Below, piece by piece: positions 38,715 to 49,127 of a DNA stretch of 57,288 nucleotides (the stretch's first letter is position 1; each line of letters opens with the position of its first letter). Position numbers and translations under genes: made by a program. This stretch comes from Leishmania donovani. Lineage: Eukaryota > Euglenozoa > Kinetoplastea > Trypanosomatida > Trypanosomatidae. The notes under the pieces were generated by a model that saw nothing but the letters and a program-made list of their open reading frames with translations, was not told the DNA's origin and did not search any database. Location of the stretch: contig NC_018242.1 of NCBI RefSeq assembly GCF_000227135.1, positions 503,629 to 560,916 of the forward strand. Direction: 5' to 3'.

Positions 38715-41700
38715 GGTTTACGCGTGTGTGTGTGTGTGTGTGTGTGCCCTCGAATCGCGCCTCGGTAGGCAAGGCGTGACGATAAGCTGTGGGGATACGT
38801 CGAAGCCGTGCCTTATGTGGATAGAGGGGGTGGGGGTGGGCGCGGGTGCAGGGCCGGAGAAATACAGCCGAGCAGGCGATTTAGAGAAGAGCGGCGCACG
38901 AGTGCCGCCGTGCACAGGCCCGAAACAACAACGCAAGAGCAAAGGAAGGGAGACCAAAGCACGAGGAGCCAAGCGGGCAGGAATCGGCGCGCGCCGTGCG
39001 CATCCAGACGCACACGCACACGCACACGCACGAAGAGAGGAGCGCGAGAGGAACGAGACGAGAAGAACGCTCAAGCACGTCACTACCACACACACGCACA
39101 CCAAAGCATGTATGTATGCAACCACACAAAGAGATGCGTGTACGCCTGGTGCGCTGGTCTGTGCGTCTGCCTCTGCGTAGAATCTGTAATGATCAACACA
39201 AACAAAGGACCTGAACCGAGCAACCCAACTTGAGCGACTCTGATTCTCTTCCTGCCGCTTCTCTGCTCGGCACTTCGAAAAACAGCAGCGCTGCGTGTTG
39301 CGAAGATGCAACGCGAGCGAAAAGCAAACGCCCTACTCTCGACCCTCTCCGAACAAAAAAAATAAAAATAAAAATAAACAAGCGGAGAGTGCACGCGGGT
39401 GTGGTGGCCGGTTGCGGCAGCTCCTCTGGCCACTGTGTGTACGTGCTGCCTGCGAGTACGCGGGACGCTCGAGAGCGGTAACCACCTCACTCGAGCTAAG
39501 AAATGCTGTGTTGTGCAGGGAGAGAAGGGGGTGGCGGCTCTGTAAGCGAAGTGCTAGAGAAGGACAGCAGACCCCCTCTGCTCACTCTCTCGATGCAGTG
39601 TGTGTCTGAGCGCCTTCGTCGGTTCGTCTTAGATGGCGAGTTTTTCGGCGTTGGCCGGTGTTGGCCTTCGACGAGAGGAACAGACAACACGCCACAGCTG
39701 AAGGAAGGAGCGCGAAGGTGCACAGAGCGAGAGGCGACCGACCGACCGACGAAGAGCCACACACACGCAACGCGAACGAACCGTTTCGGGCAAGGCAGAT
39801 GCTGGTTGGCGGGACGACCGCTCCACCCTCAACCGCAGCGACGGTGGAAACGTCGGCACTAATAGGAAAAGCCAAAAAGAATGGAAGATGAAGACACAGG
39901 GAATGTATACATGAACACGGAGATGCACGTGCCACACCTGTCCTCAACACAGAGACGCACGTGCCGAGCCAAGCACGCACCCCTTTCTACTCGGTGACGC
40001 CCCACGCACGCACAGGAGGGACAGCGGGAGGTCGAGAAGCACAGAAAGCTAAGCAAAGAGCCCCAGGAAGGAGAAGAGCGACGAGACAACAGCGGGAGGC
40101 GACGACGCGTGTTTCCCCCCTTTTTTGGCAGACGCCGCCCAAACACCGAAAGCAAAAAGCCCAAGCACAAGAGAGAGACGTAAGTGAACGCTGCCAGCAG
40201 TGCGCTAAGAGGCACAGGCACAGGCACAGGCGAAAGAGAGATGGCGACCGCGAAGACACGAGCACAAGCGAAAGACGGGGACAGACAGAGTGGGAGGGTG
40301 GGACAGCAAATACGTAGAAGAAAAGGGAGGGAGGGAGGAGGAGGGGGGGGGGAAGCAGTGATAGAGGGGGAGAAGGGTGGGAGTTAGGGGGGGGGTGACA
40401 GTGTTAATAATGACGGGGCTGGTGATGATGCGTAACAACCGCGATGACGTGGCACAGAGACGCGAACGAACAAACAAACAGACAGGCAAGCCGAAGGAGG
40501 GGAGGGGGGGAGTGGGCAACGCGCACGCACACCAGCACAACGAGGGAGAGACGGAGCACCAACAAGCAAAGGATGGCGGCACGAGAAGCGAAAAGCAACG
40601 CAACACAACACACCAAGAGAGAGAATGTAACCGAAGTCTTTTCTAGAGAAAATATTAAGACAGAAGAGAACCGTGCGTGTTGGGGTTTCTGCGCGCAGGG
40701 ATGGGGGAGGGGGAGGGGGAGGGAGGGAGGTGTGTGTGTGTGTGTGTGTGGGAGGTATGGTGGGTGGATCTCAATGATAGGGAGAAAGAAGGGCAAACAA
40801 AAGGAGGAAAAAACGAAAACAAAGAGTAGGTGGTGTATGCGTCTGTGTGCGTCTGAGGCCGAAGAAGAAAGCGGTGTAGATGGGGGGAGGGGGATGAGGA
40901 AAGGCTGTAGATCGCAAGCGGGGAGGAGAGGAGCCTCTGCCTCTTCTGATCGTTTCTGTGTGCGCGTTCGCCCGCGCCTGCGCGGGGACAAAAAAAATGA
41001 AGAATGAGGTGCTGCGAGAGCGCGCGAGCGAGTGTCTGTGTGCCGGCGTGCGAGAGAGAGAGGGAGGTGTTACCGTATGCCTGTGTTTTGCCTTGCCTGC
41101 TTATAACGACTGGCGATTTGGTGCTTGTGGTTCTTGCTGGCTGTGGATTGCTATTCCAGGGTCCTGAAGAGCAGCGGCTCCGACAGCGGAGCGGATGCGC
41201 AGAGCAACAGAGAGAGAGATGGTGAGGGTGGGGGTGGGGGTGGGGTGGAGTAAGAAGGATGAGGAAGGAATACGACAGACATCATGGCGAGGGCGGTGCA
41301 GTCATGAAGAGAGAGAGACGGAAGAGACTGAGAAGTGCAGCATCGCAGTTCGCTGTGCGGCAGCACGGTCTCACTGGCGCTTTTCTGGGCGCGGCCGCGC
41401 TCCCCGCCCCGCTGACGCGCATACACACATGCAGCCGTTGCTTCTATCCGTGCGTCGGTGGCGACAGCAAAGAGAAGTTTTCCGTCCTTCGCCTTTGCGC
41501 GTGGGACAGCTTGGGAGAGGGGGTAGCCCGTGAGCAAGCAGCTCGGGAATATACCCCTCCCCCTCCCCGCCACACAGAGAGAAGGCCAGCCTCGCTGCTG
41601 CCTCTCGGTGCGACTTCTTGCAGGCGCATGCGGTCTTTCTTGTGTTCGCTGCTGTTGTTGGCGTTCGTGTGGCACAAGGGATGGCGGCAATTGACGTCCT

Positions 41701-42180
41701 TCGGGCGTTCAGTGGAGAACGCACGCGCTCATACCACGGTGTTACACCGTCGTGCCACACACGCGTGAGAGCGTTGCTAGACGAGTCGAGTTGCCGCAGT
41801 CTCGGGAGCCCCCCACACACACACACACTGTACATGAGACGTTTTCGTCGCCGTCTTTTCTGGAGGGAGGAATGAGGGCTGCCCGGAACGATGTCGCTGC
41901 GCCCGCTGGTGGCACACACAGGCACGAGTGGGGTGTAGCTAGACTGCTGCAAAGGCGAGCTGCACGGATCCGATCTGCCACTTTTCTTGCGATTCGCCCC
42001 CACCTTCGTTGTCTCTTATACATCGACAGAAGGCGGGAGGGCACACAAACAAGGAAACAAGCGTGCACACAGCAGCAGCAGCAGTACACCAACGAAGGAG
42101 CTCACACAGAGAGACCACAAGGACCAAAGCCGCTTCTCTCGCTCCTCGGGGTCTGCGGTGTCGGATCGTCGATAAAGAGC
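38715..42180. other. Very long spacer: EIF4G2 5' flank and actin-like gene 3' flank
   Basis: This is 3.4 kb with no supportable gene on either strand. It includes GT arrays (38725-38744, 40731-40750), a U-rich element (own entry), and extended purine-rich sequence on the plus strand (about 40020-40700 and 41190-41350), which is pyrimidine-rich in the transcript. Open frames here translate to repetitive Cys/Val/Pro/Ser strings. It is the longest gene-free stretch in the window. Confidence 0.6.
39354..39378 (-). promoter_or_regulatory. U-rich AUUUUU-repeat element
   Basis: On the plus strand A8TA5TA5TA3; on the transcribed strand three TATTTTT-like units end in T8. It is conspicuous in a GC-rich region. 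U-rich elements in kinetoplastid UTRs act on mRNA stability and translation, so a regulatory role is possible; no function is shown by the sequence alone. Confidence 0.4.
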
Positions 42181-43503
42181 TTAAAAGCAGCTGCGCACCA
42201 CAGCCATGGATCCCACCTCGTTGTAGTCGGCCTTCGTCACCCACAACGCCTGCGCCGCCGGCAGCGATGCCCAGATAGAGCCACCCACAAAGGCGGCATC
42301 GCGCCGCTCGACATCCGCGTACACGCGTGCGCTACCGACGCTGTGGATGCCGCCGGTGCTGGCCAGGCAGGTTTGCACGTCAGACTCCACGCGCTGCGTC
42401 AGTCCGCGCAACAGCGAGGCACCGCCGCTAACGACGATATGGGAAGCGAACGTGGGCAGCAGGTCATGATCGCAGCGCTGCATGGCGTCCACGACTAGCT
42501 CGGGGATAGACACTGGCGTTTGTGTCGTGCGCAGCAACACCTCATCGACAACGGTGGACTGGTCGCGCAGTTGCTGCAGCGCCGGGGAAAGGGATGGCTG
42601 GAAGTAGCATTCGCCGGGGATGAACCGAGCGGCGCCGCTGATGGGCAGAGCGGTGCCGTCGGGCAGTACGCACTCCTCCCGGTACCGATCCTCTTCGCCG
42701 TGCGGGCTTCCCGGCGGCGAGCCATTGCTGGGGCTGCCCATCCCAATGCCGACACGGCTGATCTCAGAAAAGGCCTGCGCGTCCTCGGCCACGGTGCAGT
42801 GGCGCTCCTTGATGTATTCCCACATGCTTTCTCGCTGTGTTGGTGTCATGCTCCCCAGCACCGACACGTGCGTGGTCGCTACGCCAGACATGAGAGAGGT
42901 GAAGTGCCGGGTGAGGTCCGCGCCGCCAACGTCGAGGCAGTGCGTTGCGTGAAACAGCGAAAGCCCTTGGAAGACTGGCGCGACGTGGCTCTGATCGTGG
43001 CCCAGTTCCACGGCTAAGCCGGTGCCCAGCCCGGACGCGTAGAGGGACAGCACCGGGCTCAAGGCAAAGCTGGTGGCGACGACGTGGTGGGTCTCGAAGA
43101 GGACCTCGGCGATCTTCTGCCGCTGATGCGTAGGCACGAGCGCCTTCTCCGTTACCAGCAGCGGGGTGCTGTTCTCTACGTTCTCGAGGTCCAGTATCCG
43201 GGCGACGCGGCTCAGGAGCTCCTCGTACCCCTCCCAGTCTACAATGACGCCGTTCTCCAGCACCGTCGTCGCAGCGGCGGGGTCATCGACGTGGTCCAGC
43301 ACATCACAGGCGTCCGAGAAGGTTGCTTTGCCCTTCACGACGCATGTGCGCTGCCGCATGCGCGGCACCGTGTCCCCTGCAAACCCGAGCCGCGTCGTGT
43401 GACTGCCCATGTCCAGCACCGCGGCGTTCGTGTGGAGCACGCTCGCCTCATCAGGAAGAGGCACATTGCGCAGCACCTTGACCGTGTTGAGGGGTATGTT
43501 CAT
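42181..43503 (-). CDS. Actin-related protein
   Basis: This is a 440-residue member of the actin superfamily. The phosphate-1 loop VLDMGSHTTRLGFAGD (near 30-45) and IVDWEGYEELL (near 90-100) are clear. STPLLVTEKALVPTHQRQKIAEVLFE follows, then the second phosphate region AVELGHDQSHVAPVFQG. The adenosine motif HIVVSGGASLLRGL comes later, and the C-terminal FVGGSIWASLPAAQALWVTKADYNEVG matches actin's end. A Gly/Ser/Pro-rich insertion (about residues 280-300) interrupts subdomain 3/4. The protein is too diverged to place in a named Arp class by eye; a nuclear Arp of chromatin complexes or a kinetoplastid-specific Arp are both possible. The start at 43503 was chosen because the upstream frame has no actin-like sequence and reads as spacer. 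Confidence 0.88.
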   Translation of the reverse strand: MNIPLNTVKVLRNVPLPDEASVLHTNAAVLDMGSHTTRLGFAGDTVPRMRQRTCVVKGKATFSDACDVLDHVDDPAAATTVLENGVIVDWEGYEELLSRVARILDLENVENSTPLLVTEKALVPTHQRQKIAEVLFETHHVVATSFALSPVLSLYASGLGTGLAVELGHDQSHVAPVFQGLSLFHATHCLDVGGADLTRHFTSLMSGVATTHVSVLGSMTPTQRESMWEYIKERHCTVAEDAQAFSEISRVGIGMGSPSNGSPPGSPHGEEDRYREECVLPDGTALPISGAARFIPGECYFQPSLSPALQQLRDQSTVVDEVLLRTTQTPVSIPELVVDAMQRCDHDLLPTFASHIVVSGGASLLRGLTQRVESDVQTCLASTGGIHSVGSARVYADVERRDAAFVGGSIWASLPAAQALWVTKADYNEVGSMAVVRSCF

Positions 43504-44165
43504 GTCGGCTGCTGCTGCGATCGATGCTTGACACTTGTCTCTAAATCTCCGCTTGTGAGGGTTTTCAGCTTCTGTGTACGGGCACGCTTGTGTGCCTCGG
43601 CGGCGGGCGGGAGCGAATGGAAGCGACTTTGAGGGGCGGCGGACCGCTGCGGCGACGGGAGGGGGGGGCACACATCGCGACAGTTCCGTTCATTGGAAGT
43701 GCAGGGGCGAGCCTAGAGCAGAGACCCACATGGGATGCAGGAGCGCACGAAACGCTGTGCGAGGAGCCCACGCCGAGAGCGGGAGCGGCCGCAACATTGG
43801 CAGCGTCAGCAGACGCGCCGGCGGATGGTGCGCGGACCCAGGGCCGCGCGTGCATTGCTGGCGCCCTCTGCCTCTCTCTTCGTGAACGCAACGGCTCAGA
43901 GAGCATAAGGCGAGACAGACAGACAGGCAGAGAGACGGCCACCATATACACAGTGGCACAGGCCGACAGACACGGACGTGGCACTCACGATGTCGTTGAT
44001 GGGTCGCGGTGGTGGCTGGCGGTTTCGGGGGTGGGGGTGGAATACTGTACAGCGGAAATGCATCACAGGAGGGCGAGAAAGAGAGACGCAGCTTCAGACG
44101 GAGGGGGCGCGAGTCGGGGCTTTGGCGTATGTGCGCCGCGCTGCTTCTTTGCCCTCGAGAGTGGT
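43504..44165. other. Intergenic spacer
   Basis: This is the 5' flank of the actin-like gene and the 3' flank of the EF-hand gene. A GACA-type direct repeat is seen near 43912-43930. No gene, RNA or strong repeat was found. Confidence 0.6.
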
Positions 44166-45281
44166 TCACTTCGACTGGCCGCGCCGCGTCACCAGCGGGT
44201 CGGCCAGCATCTGCTCTGCCTTGTCGAAGGGGACGTACGTTTGCTGCATCGTCGTTGCCATGATGTCGGGTCTGTTGAGCGGCGGCAGCGGCTCCACGTA
44301 GGGGTGTTCGCGCTGCAGGTGGCTGTAGTTGTAGGACTTGGAGGAGACGCCCAGCTCCAGATTCAGTGCATCCTTCACGTAGCGAGGGCCGTCTAGCGCG
44401 AGTGGGTCGCCGTCCGGACCCCACTCGCGCGCCGTTTCGTCCAACGCTGGACGCGTCGCGTCGTCAGCAGCCCACGACTGCAGCACATGCGTGACGAAGG
44501 CCTCGTCCGTAGCAAACTGTGGGCTGACGCCGGCGTAGAAGGCAAGGTACTCAGCGTACGAGACACGGTCTGCTGCCTCGCCAGATTCACCGTCGGCACC
44601 GCCAGCGGCAGCGTTGGTTTTCGCCATAAAGCCGCCCCTGCGGTCCATCATCGAGGTCATGTATGCCTCCTTTAGATGCTCACGGACTCCGTCAGCACCG
44701 CCGAAGGTCGACTGCAGCGCGCCTCCCACAGGAGGCGAGAAGGAGGTCATGGCAACCATGTCGTGGGCAGCACCGTCTGCAGGGCTTCCCAGGTCGCCTG
44801 CCGCAGCATATGCTCTCCCGGCCGCCACCGCTGCAAACGTGGAGAGAAGGAGTTCACGCGAGACATTCCCACCCGCGCCGTTGCGCTTCTCCAGGGATTG
44901 CCACGCCTTCTTGACGGCGCGCAGCCGACGCTCGTTGAGGCCGGTGAGATGCCGCGTAAAGGTTTCGCCGCTGATGAAGCCGGAGCCGTGGTCGTCGAAG
45001 GCGCGGCACAGATACGCAGCCTCGAAAGGGGTCAGCTCAACGCCGTAGTCCTGCAGAAAGAGCAGGAGTTGCGCGTGACTGAGGCCGACATCCGTGCACG
45101 AGGATCCGGAGTCGGTGCTTGTCGTTTGGCGCTGCTGACGAGCGGCGACCGCCTCGCGTGCGTTGAAGTCGATGAGGACCTTCACTAAGCCACCAGTGCC
45201 GCCGTGGCGCAGCAGTACATCTTTCACGCGCCGCTTGAAGACGACGTCTTCGCGAATTGTGTTGTTGTTCAGCGATGGCAT
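44166..45281 (-). CDS. EF-hand protein, calcyphosin-like
   Basis: This 371-residue protein starts MPSLNNNTIREDVVFKRRVK. The arrangement (HGGTGGLVKVLIDFN, then LSHAQLLLFLQDYGVELTPFEAAYLCRAF and an EF-hand loop) resembles calcyphosin and its cilia-associated relatives. The loop at residues 96-107 (DDHGSGFISGET) keeps the central Gly and Ile but has His at position 3 and Thr at position 12, where calcium-binding loops need acidic residues, so calcium binding is doubtful. A second helical pair with a degenerate loop follows (about 185-250, ending in YAEYLAFY). The C-terminal 80 residues are not EF-hand: HPYVEPLPPLNRPDIMATTM and QQTYVPF resemble tails of axonemal or microtubule-inner proteins. A flagellar role is inferred from this and from calcyphosin-type proteins being axonemal in other organisms. 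Confidence 0.78.
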   Translation of the reverse strand: MPSLNNNTIREDVVFKRRVKDVLLRHGGTGGLVKVLIDFNAREAVAARQQRQTTSTDSGSSCTDVGLSHAQLLLFLQDYGVELTPFEAAYLCRAFDDHGSGFISGETFTRHLTGLNERRLRAVKKAWQSLEKRNGAGGNVSRELLLSTFAAVAAGRAYAAAGDLGSPADGAAHDMVAMTSFSPPVGGALQSTFGGADGVREHLKEAYMTSMMDRRGGFMAKTNAAAGGADGESGEAADRVSYAEYLAFYAGVSPQFATDEAFVTHVLQSWAADDATRPALDETAREWGPDGDPLALDGPRYVKDALNLELGVSSKSYNYSHLQREHPYVEPLPPLNRPDIMATTMQQTYVPFDKAEQMLADPLVTRRGQSK

Positions 45282-45818
45282 TTCTTTTTCGTGCTCGCGC
45301 GAATGCTCGGAGAAAACGGGGCGGCGGTGCGGGGAGCCGAGGTGCAGAGACTCAGCTGCGGATAGGCGTGACGGCGTACGTCTGCGCGTGTGCTGCAATC
45401 CAAGCTTGTGTGCACGTTGGCGTGAGTAGCGGCGAAGGCTGCGAGAGAAGGGGCAAGAGAGGGAGAGTCGAGGCACAGGAAGAAGACAATCGACGTGCGG
45501 ACAACGAGCGCGTAAAGACGTCTACCTGAGGTGTGCCCTGTAGACGAGTTGATGCGTTTCCAGTGATGCAGGGCACACGAGAACGGCGTCTCTTCGAGGT
45601 CTTACAGCGAAGCTGACGTGTGCAGCAGAGGAAAGAGCAGAGGGTCGGATGGCAAAGCAGCGGCAACGACACTGCCCCAAAGACCAACGCAGGGCGGTGG
45701 CATACGGCGACGCGCCCCCATACAACAAATCGGCACAGCAGCGCTACTAGAGAGGCACCCTCACACGCAGGTGTGTGTCTGTGTGTGTGTGTGTGTGTGG
45801 AGGCAAAGAAAGTGGGCA
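45282..45818. other. Intergenic spacer with GT array
   Basis: A GT array lies at about 45771-45799, just below the stop of the phosphatase gene and so in its 3' UTR. The rest shows no gene. Confidence 0.65.
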
Positions 45819-46931
45819 TCAACCGGCGAAGTAGCTGTGCAGGAAGTCCGCGCGGTGGGCGTGGAACGCGTTCCACTGTCGTCGGTAGAGCGGCGAGCGT
45901 TCGAAGAAGTTGAAGTTGCTCAGCGCTGCATCCACCGGCGGACGCGGCGTTCCTGCCGACTTGCACGCTGCACAAGGTGTTCGCTCGTCAGGGCTAGACA
46001 TGCCTGCAGAGCCGCCGTGCATTGCCTCGATGGCAGAGCGATGGGAGTGGCAGCACTGCACAAAGGCCTCCAGCACGTCTAGCAAACGCACAACGACGTC
46101 GTCGACGTCTACGCGGCCGAGCATCGCACGCCCGCTCGAGATGCAGCCACCTCTTCTGTCAAGATCCATGCCGATGACATCGCAGAGGCTGCCAGTCGGC
46201 GGCACGCGAAAGCAATCATCTGCTGCACATGCCACTGCGTCGGCGTAGTACGGCGGGACCAGCACCCCATGGCCGGTGCTCAGTTCCGTGACGCGGAAGT
46301 TCACGCAGTGATCATCGACGAGCAACGTGGTGAGGGGGCTGGGCAACACGAAGATCGTCTTGCGCCACTCGAGGGATGCTGTGGCTTCCCCTAGCTGCCG
46401 CTGATCAGCGGGGCTGCCCTCAGATAGGAAGCCAGGGGATGGGTTCAGCCAATGCATTGCCTCAAACCTGCCTCGCACACAGTGTTCCCCACCGAAGAGT
46501 TCGTGAAAGACTTCCTGATGGCGAAACTCGTGCAACGGCTCGCCCTTGGACTGTGCGAGGGCTGGCAGCAGCACCTGATACGCAATGGCGGCGCAGTAGG
46601 CGGCGCTCTGACGCGTGTAAAGGGACACATGCACCTGCGTCTCGCTGGTGTCCAGCGAGCGATCCAGCAGCACGTGTGACAGGAATGGTACAACATGAGG
46701 CCGAAGCTGCACGTGAGTGACGCGGCCGCCAACGTAGTTCAGCGGCCACCACCCCCGCGCACTCGCTGGCGGCAGTGAAGCGCTGCTGCACCTCGTGGTG
46801 TCCGAGTTGTCGCCCGCTACATGCCTGTAGATGGGATGCACTAGCGTGTGGTCAATGTCGACCAGAAAGTGCACCGGCAGACGAGCGGCAGGGCGATGCA
46901 TGAGGGCGGGGGCGGGGCCGCTGCTGCGCAT
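45819..46931 (-). CDS. HAD-family phosphatase, FCP1/NIF-like
   Basis: This is a 370-residue protein. Near the N-terminus FLVDIDHTLVHP holds the DxDxT motif of HAD phosphatases (D25 and D27), the nucleophile and acid/base aspartates. Later come LYTRQSAAYCAAIAYQVLLP, matching the second HAD motif of FCP1-like enzymes (where the threonine follows a tyrosine), and TTLLVDDHCVNFRV, which fits the acidic third/fourth motif. Between them is an NIF-like insertion (about 60-150). FCP1/SCP enzymes remove phosphate from serine, often in RNA polymerase II C-terminal repeats; that polymerase tail is unusual in kinetoplastids, so the target is open. There is no BRCT domain. The longer frame to 46991 begins at GTG, so the ATG at 46931 is used. 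Confidence 0.72.
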   Translation of the reverse strand: MRSSGPAPALMHRPAARLPVHFLVDIDHTLVHPIYRHVAGDNSDTTRCSSASLPPASARGWWPLNYVGGRVTHVQLRPHVVPFLSHVLLDRSLDTSETQVHVSLYTRQSAAYCAAIAYQVLLPALAQSKGEPLHEFRHQEVFHELFGGEHCVRGRFEAMHWLNPSPGFLSEGSPADQRQLGEATASLEWRKTIFVLPSPLTTLLVDDHCVNFRVTELSTGHGVLVPPYYADAVACAADDCFRVPPTGSLCDVIGMDLDRRGGCISSGRAMLGRVDVDDVVVRLLDVLEAFVQCCHSHRSAIEAMHGGSAGMSSPDERTPCAACKSAGTPRPPVDAALSNFNFFERSPLYRRQWNAFHAHRADFLHSYFAG

Positions 46932-46991
46932 AGTCGTCTTACGTCTCTGTGTAGGTATGCGCACGTCTGTGAGATACGCGGCGTAGCTCAC

Positions 46992-47559
46992 CGCAGGGCC
47001 CTTGGTTCGGGAAAGGTGATTACATCGTTTTTACGGTGAAGCACACGCGCACTCACGCGTCAGTATTGCCATTGCAGGCAATGCGAACAGGAAGGTGGGA
47101 GGAGTGCGTGAGGGGGAGGGGAGCAGGGTGTTGGTAGGCTTGCAGGAATCTTCTGTGAGCATGGCGAGGCGAGGCGGTGGTGTGATCGATAACTACAGCC
47201 GCGCAGAGGCGGTGATACACGCCCACGTCTCGGGCTCGAGTTGCAGCTGCCCTCGTACGCCAACATGCGTCTCTCGCTGTCACCTACCCTGTCTTGGCCG
47301 CGGCATGACGCCCACGGTGGGGCAGCACACCGTGTGCTCGCCCTCCCGTTTCGCCTCCTATCCACGCTCGGACCTTCAGCATTCTGTTCTGCGTCGCTTG
47401 TGTGCCTTCCACAACAAGGGGGCTTCAGCGATGGCAACCAAAGGATTCCAACAAGCAACACAAGCGACTTCCTTCACGCCCACTGCCAGCGCCGACGTTC
47501 GCCGGCAGAGAGGAGGGAGAAGGAGGGGGCTGCCAACTCGGCCTCCCAGTTGGCGGTTT
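46992..47559. other. Intergenic spacer
   Basis: This is the 5' flank of the phosphatase gene and 3' flank of the coiled-coil gene. No strong repeat or RNA gene was seen. Confidence 0.55.
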
Positions 47560-48471
47560 TCAATCATCGGCACCGCTGCTGGTGCTGCTGCCGCACTCAA
47601 AGTCGTCACTGTAATCAGAGGAGGCGATATCGCCGCGATTTCCATACTTCTCTTGCTGCTGCTCCTCAGGCGCCGAGTCGTCGTCGTTGGCACCGTCACC
47701 GTCCACTTGACGCAGCCAGGCTGGCTCTGCGTTGTGGACGTCGCGGCCCGCCTCAGTCGCGCCGCTGTTGCTCATGAAAGGAAGCTCGAGGGCGCTGAGG
47801 GCAGCGAGCATCGCGGCGTGGCCGGCCTCCTGCCGAGAAGCGGACACGGCGAGAAGGGCGGTCATCGCAGTACTCCTCGGCGGGAACGGCACATCCGGTG
47901 GCGAGGAGGTGGTGCTCCCGGCGTTCGTCAAGCCGGATTCGTCAGCCTCCTTCTTTCTCTTCGCCATCGATGAGCGTGATGCGAGCGTCGACGCCGGAAG
48001 AGTGTGCGGTGGCTCGGCGACCGCAGCCAGCTGCGCCTCCACGCCGCTGTGAAAGATGCGAGCCAGCGGATCGGCGCTAGCGTCGGCATCGCCAGCGGCA
48101 TTCTGGGGTGTCAGTGACGGCGCGGAAGTCGGCGCCACATCGTCTCCCGCGGTCGCTGCCGGTGCAGCAGCCTCACTGTGGGCCTGCTGAAGTTTCTGGA
48201 GACTCGTCTCCACCTGACGCACAAGTTGCTCCACCGAGCCAGGCGACTCGATCGAGTCGTTGGCCGCCAGTAATCGCCGAGTGTGGCGCAGCAGCGCCTC
48301 TCTCGCTGCTTGGCGCGCGCGCAGGAGACGTACATGGGCCTCCTGCGCCTCGACTGCCTGCCGCAGAGCCTGGACGGTGCTGGCGGCCGGGGCATCGACG
48401 TCTTGCGGCTCGGGCAGTGGTGGCGTTGGCGGCGAGCCGCGGTCGCGCTGCGGCGGAGACGCCGACACCAT
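47560..48471 (-). CDS. Hypothetical coiled-coil protein
   Basis: This 303-residue protein has no recognised domain. After a Pro-rich N-terminus, residues about 35-130 form a coiled coil rich in Ala, Arg, Leu and Gln (LRQAVEAQEAHVRLLRARQA and SVEQLVRQVETSLQKLQQAH). A Ser/Thr/Ala-rich segment follows, then an acidic tail (NDDDSAPEEQQQEKYGNRGD and SDYSDDFE) near the C-terminus. The acidic SDYSDDFE-type tail is common in centriole/basal-body and flagellar coiled-coil proteins, but that is weak evidence. The frame is open to 48489 only with a GTG, so the ATG at 48471 is used. It is annotated as real because it stays open and codon-biased over 900 bases between two clear genes. Confidence 0.65.
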   Translation of the reverse strand: MVSASPPQRDRGSPPTPPLPEPQDVDAPAASTVQALRQAVEAQEAHVRLLRARQAAREALLRHTRRLLAANDSIESPGSVEQLVRQVETSLQKLQQAHSEAAAPAATAGDDVAPTSAPSLTPQNAAGDADASADPLARIFHSGVEAQLAAVAEPPHTLPASTLASRSSMAKRKKEADESGLTNAGSTTSSPPDVPFPPRSTAMTALLAVSASRQEAGHAAMLAALSALELPFMSNSGATEAGRDVHNAEPAWLRQVDGDGANDDDSAPEEQQQEKYGNRGDIASSDYSDDFECGSSTSSGADD

Positions 48472-48489
48472 TGAAAGCGTTCCGTGCAC

Positions 48490-49127
48490 CTGCAGCTCTG
48501 CGCGAGACGATGTCGCGTCCCTCCTCTATGGCTGTGCGTGCGTTCGTCTTTCGCTGACAGCTCACGAGCGAGGGGGTGTCAGATATGAGTGAAGACTGTG
48601 CGACGAGGGTGCACATCCGACATAGGTGGAGTGGGGGACACCACACACACACACCAGCACCAAAGCCGCGTCCAGCAGTGCTCCCCCCCCATCAGAGACA
48701 TCAACGGGAGGTGTAAGGAGCCCCCTCCCGTCGGGGTCATCACCACGTCAACGCAAGGGGGACACGCGCCATCAAATGCGTAGAGAAAAGAGGGAAGAGG
48801 CGGGCAGGACGGTGGCGGGAGGGACACAGGGAGGGGGGAGGGCGAAGGGGCGAGCGGCAGGAGAGCGCCAAGACACCCGCACATGCGCCCTAGCATGGGG
48901 GACGAGCTCACGTACAGCAGCGGAGGCGCGCGCGTGAATGCGCTTATGCGTGCGTCTCGTAGGAGAGTTGCTGTGCGCGTCCATCAAGTGGATGGCACTG
49001 CAGAGGCAAGGCGGTAGTCGTCATCACCATCACGCGGCCTTTGGAAAGGAGGGAGAGCTGGAGCGAGGGAGGGAAGGGGGCGTGTGCGCACGCTTAGGCA
49101 CGCGCGCTGTTGCCGTCGCCGCAGTCG
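48490..49127. other. Intergenic spacer
   Basis: This is the 5' flank of the coiled-coil gene and 3' flank of the TBC gene. It has purine-rich blocks on the plus strand (about 48780-48870 and 49045-49080) and CA repeats near 48642-48655. No gene seen. Confidence 0.55.

Noticed and set aside
38715..39500. CRISPR-like or tandem array from the GT/CA repeats
   Set aside because: Only dinucleotide repeats without unique spacers, in a eukaryotic genome; not a CRISPR array.
46932..46991. N-terminal extension of the phosphatase to 46991
   Set aside because: The codon at 46991 is GTG; the first ATG is at 46931 and leaves the DxDxT motif intact.
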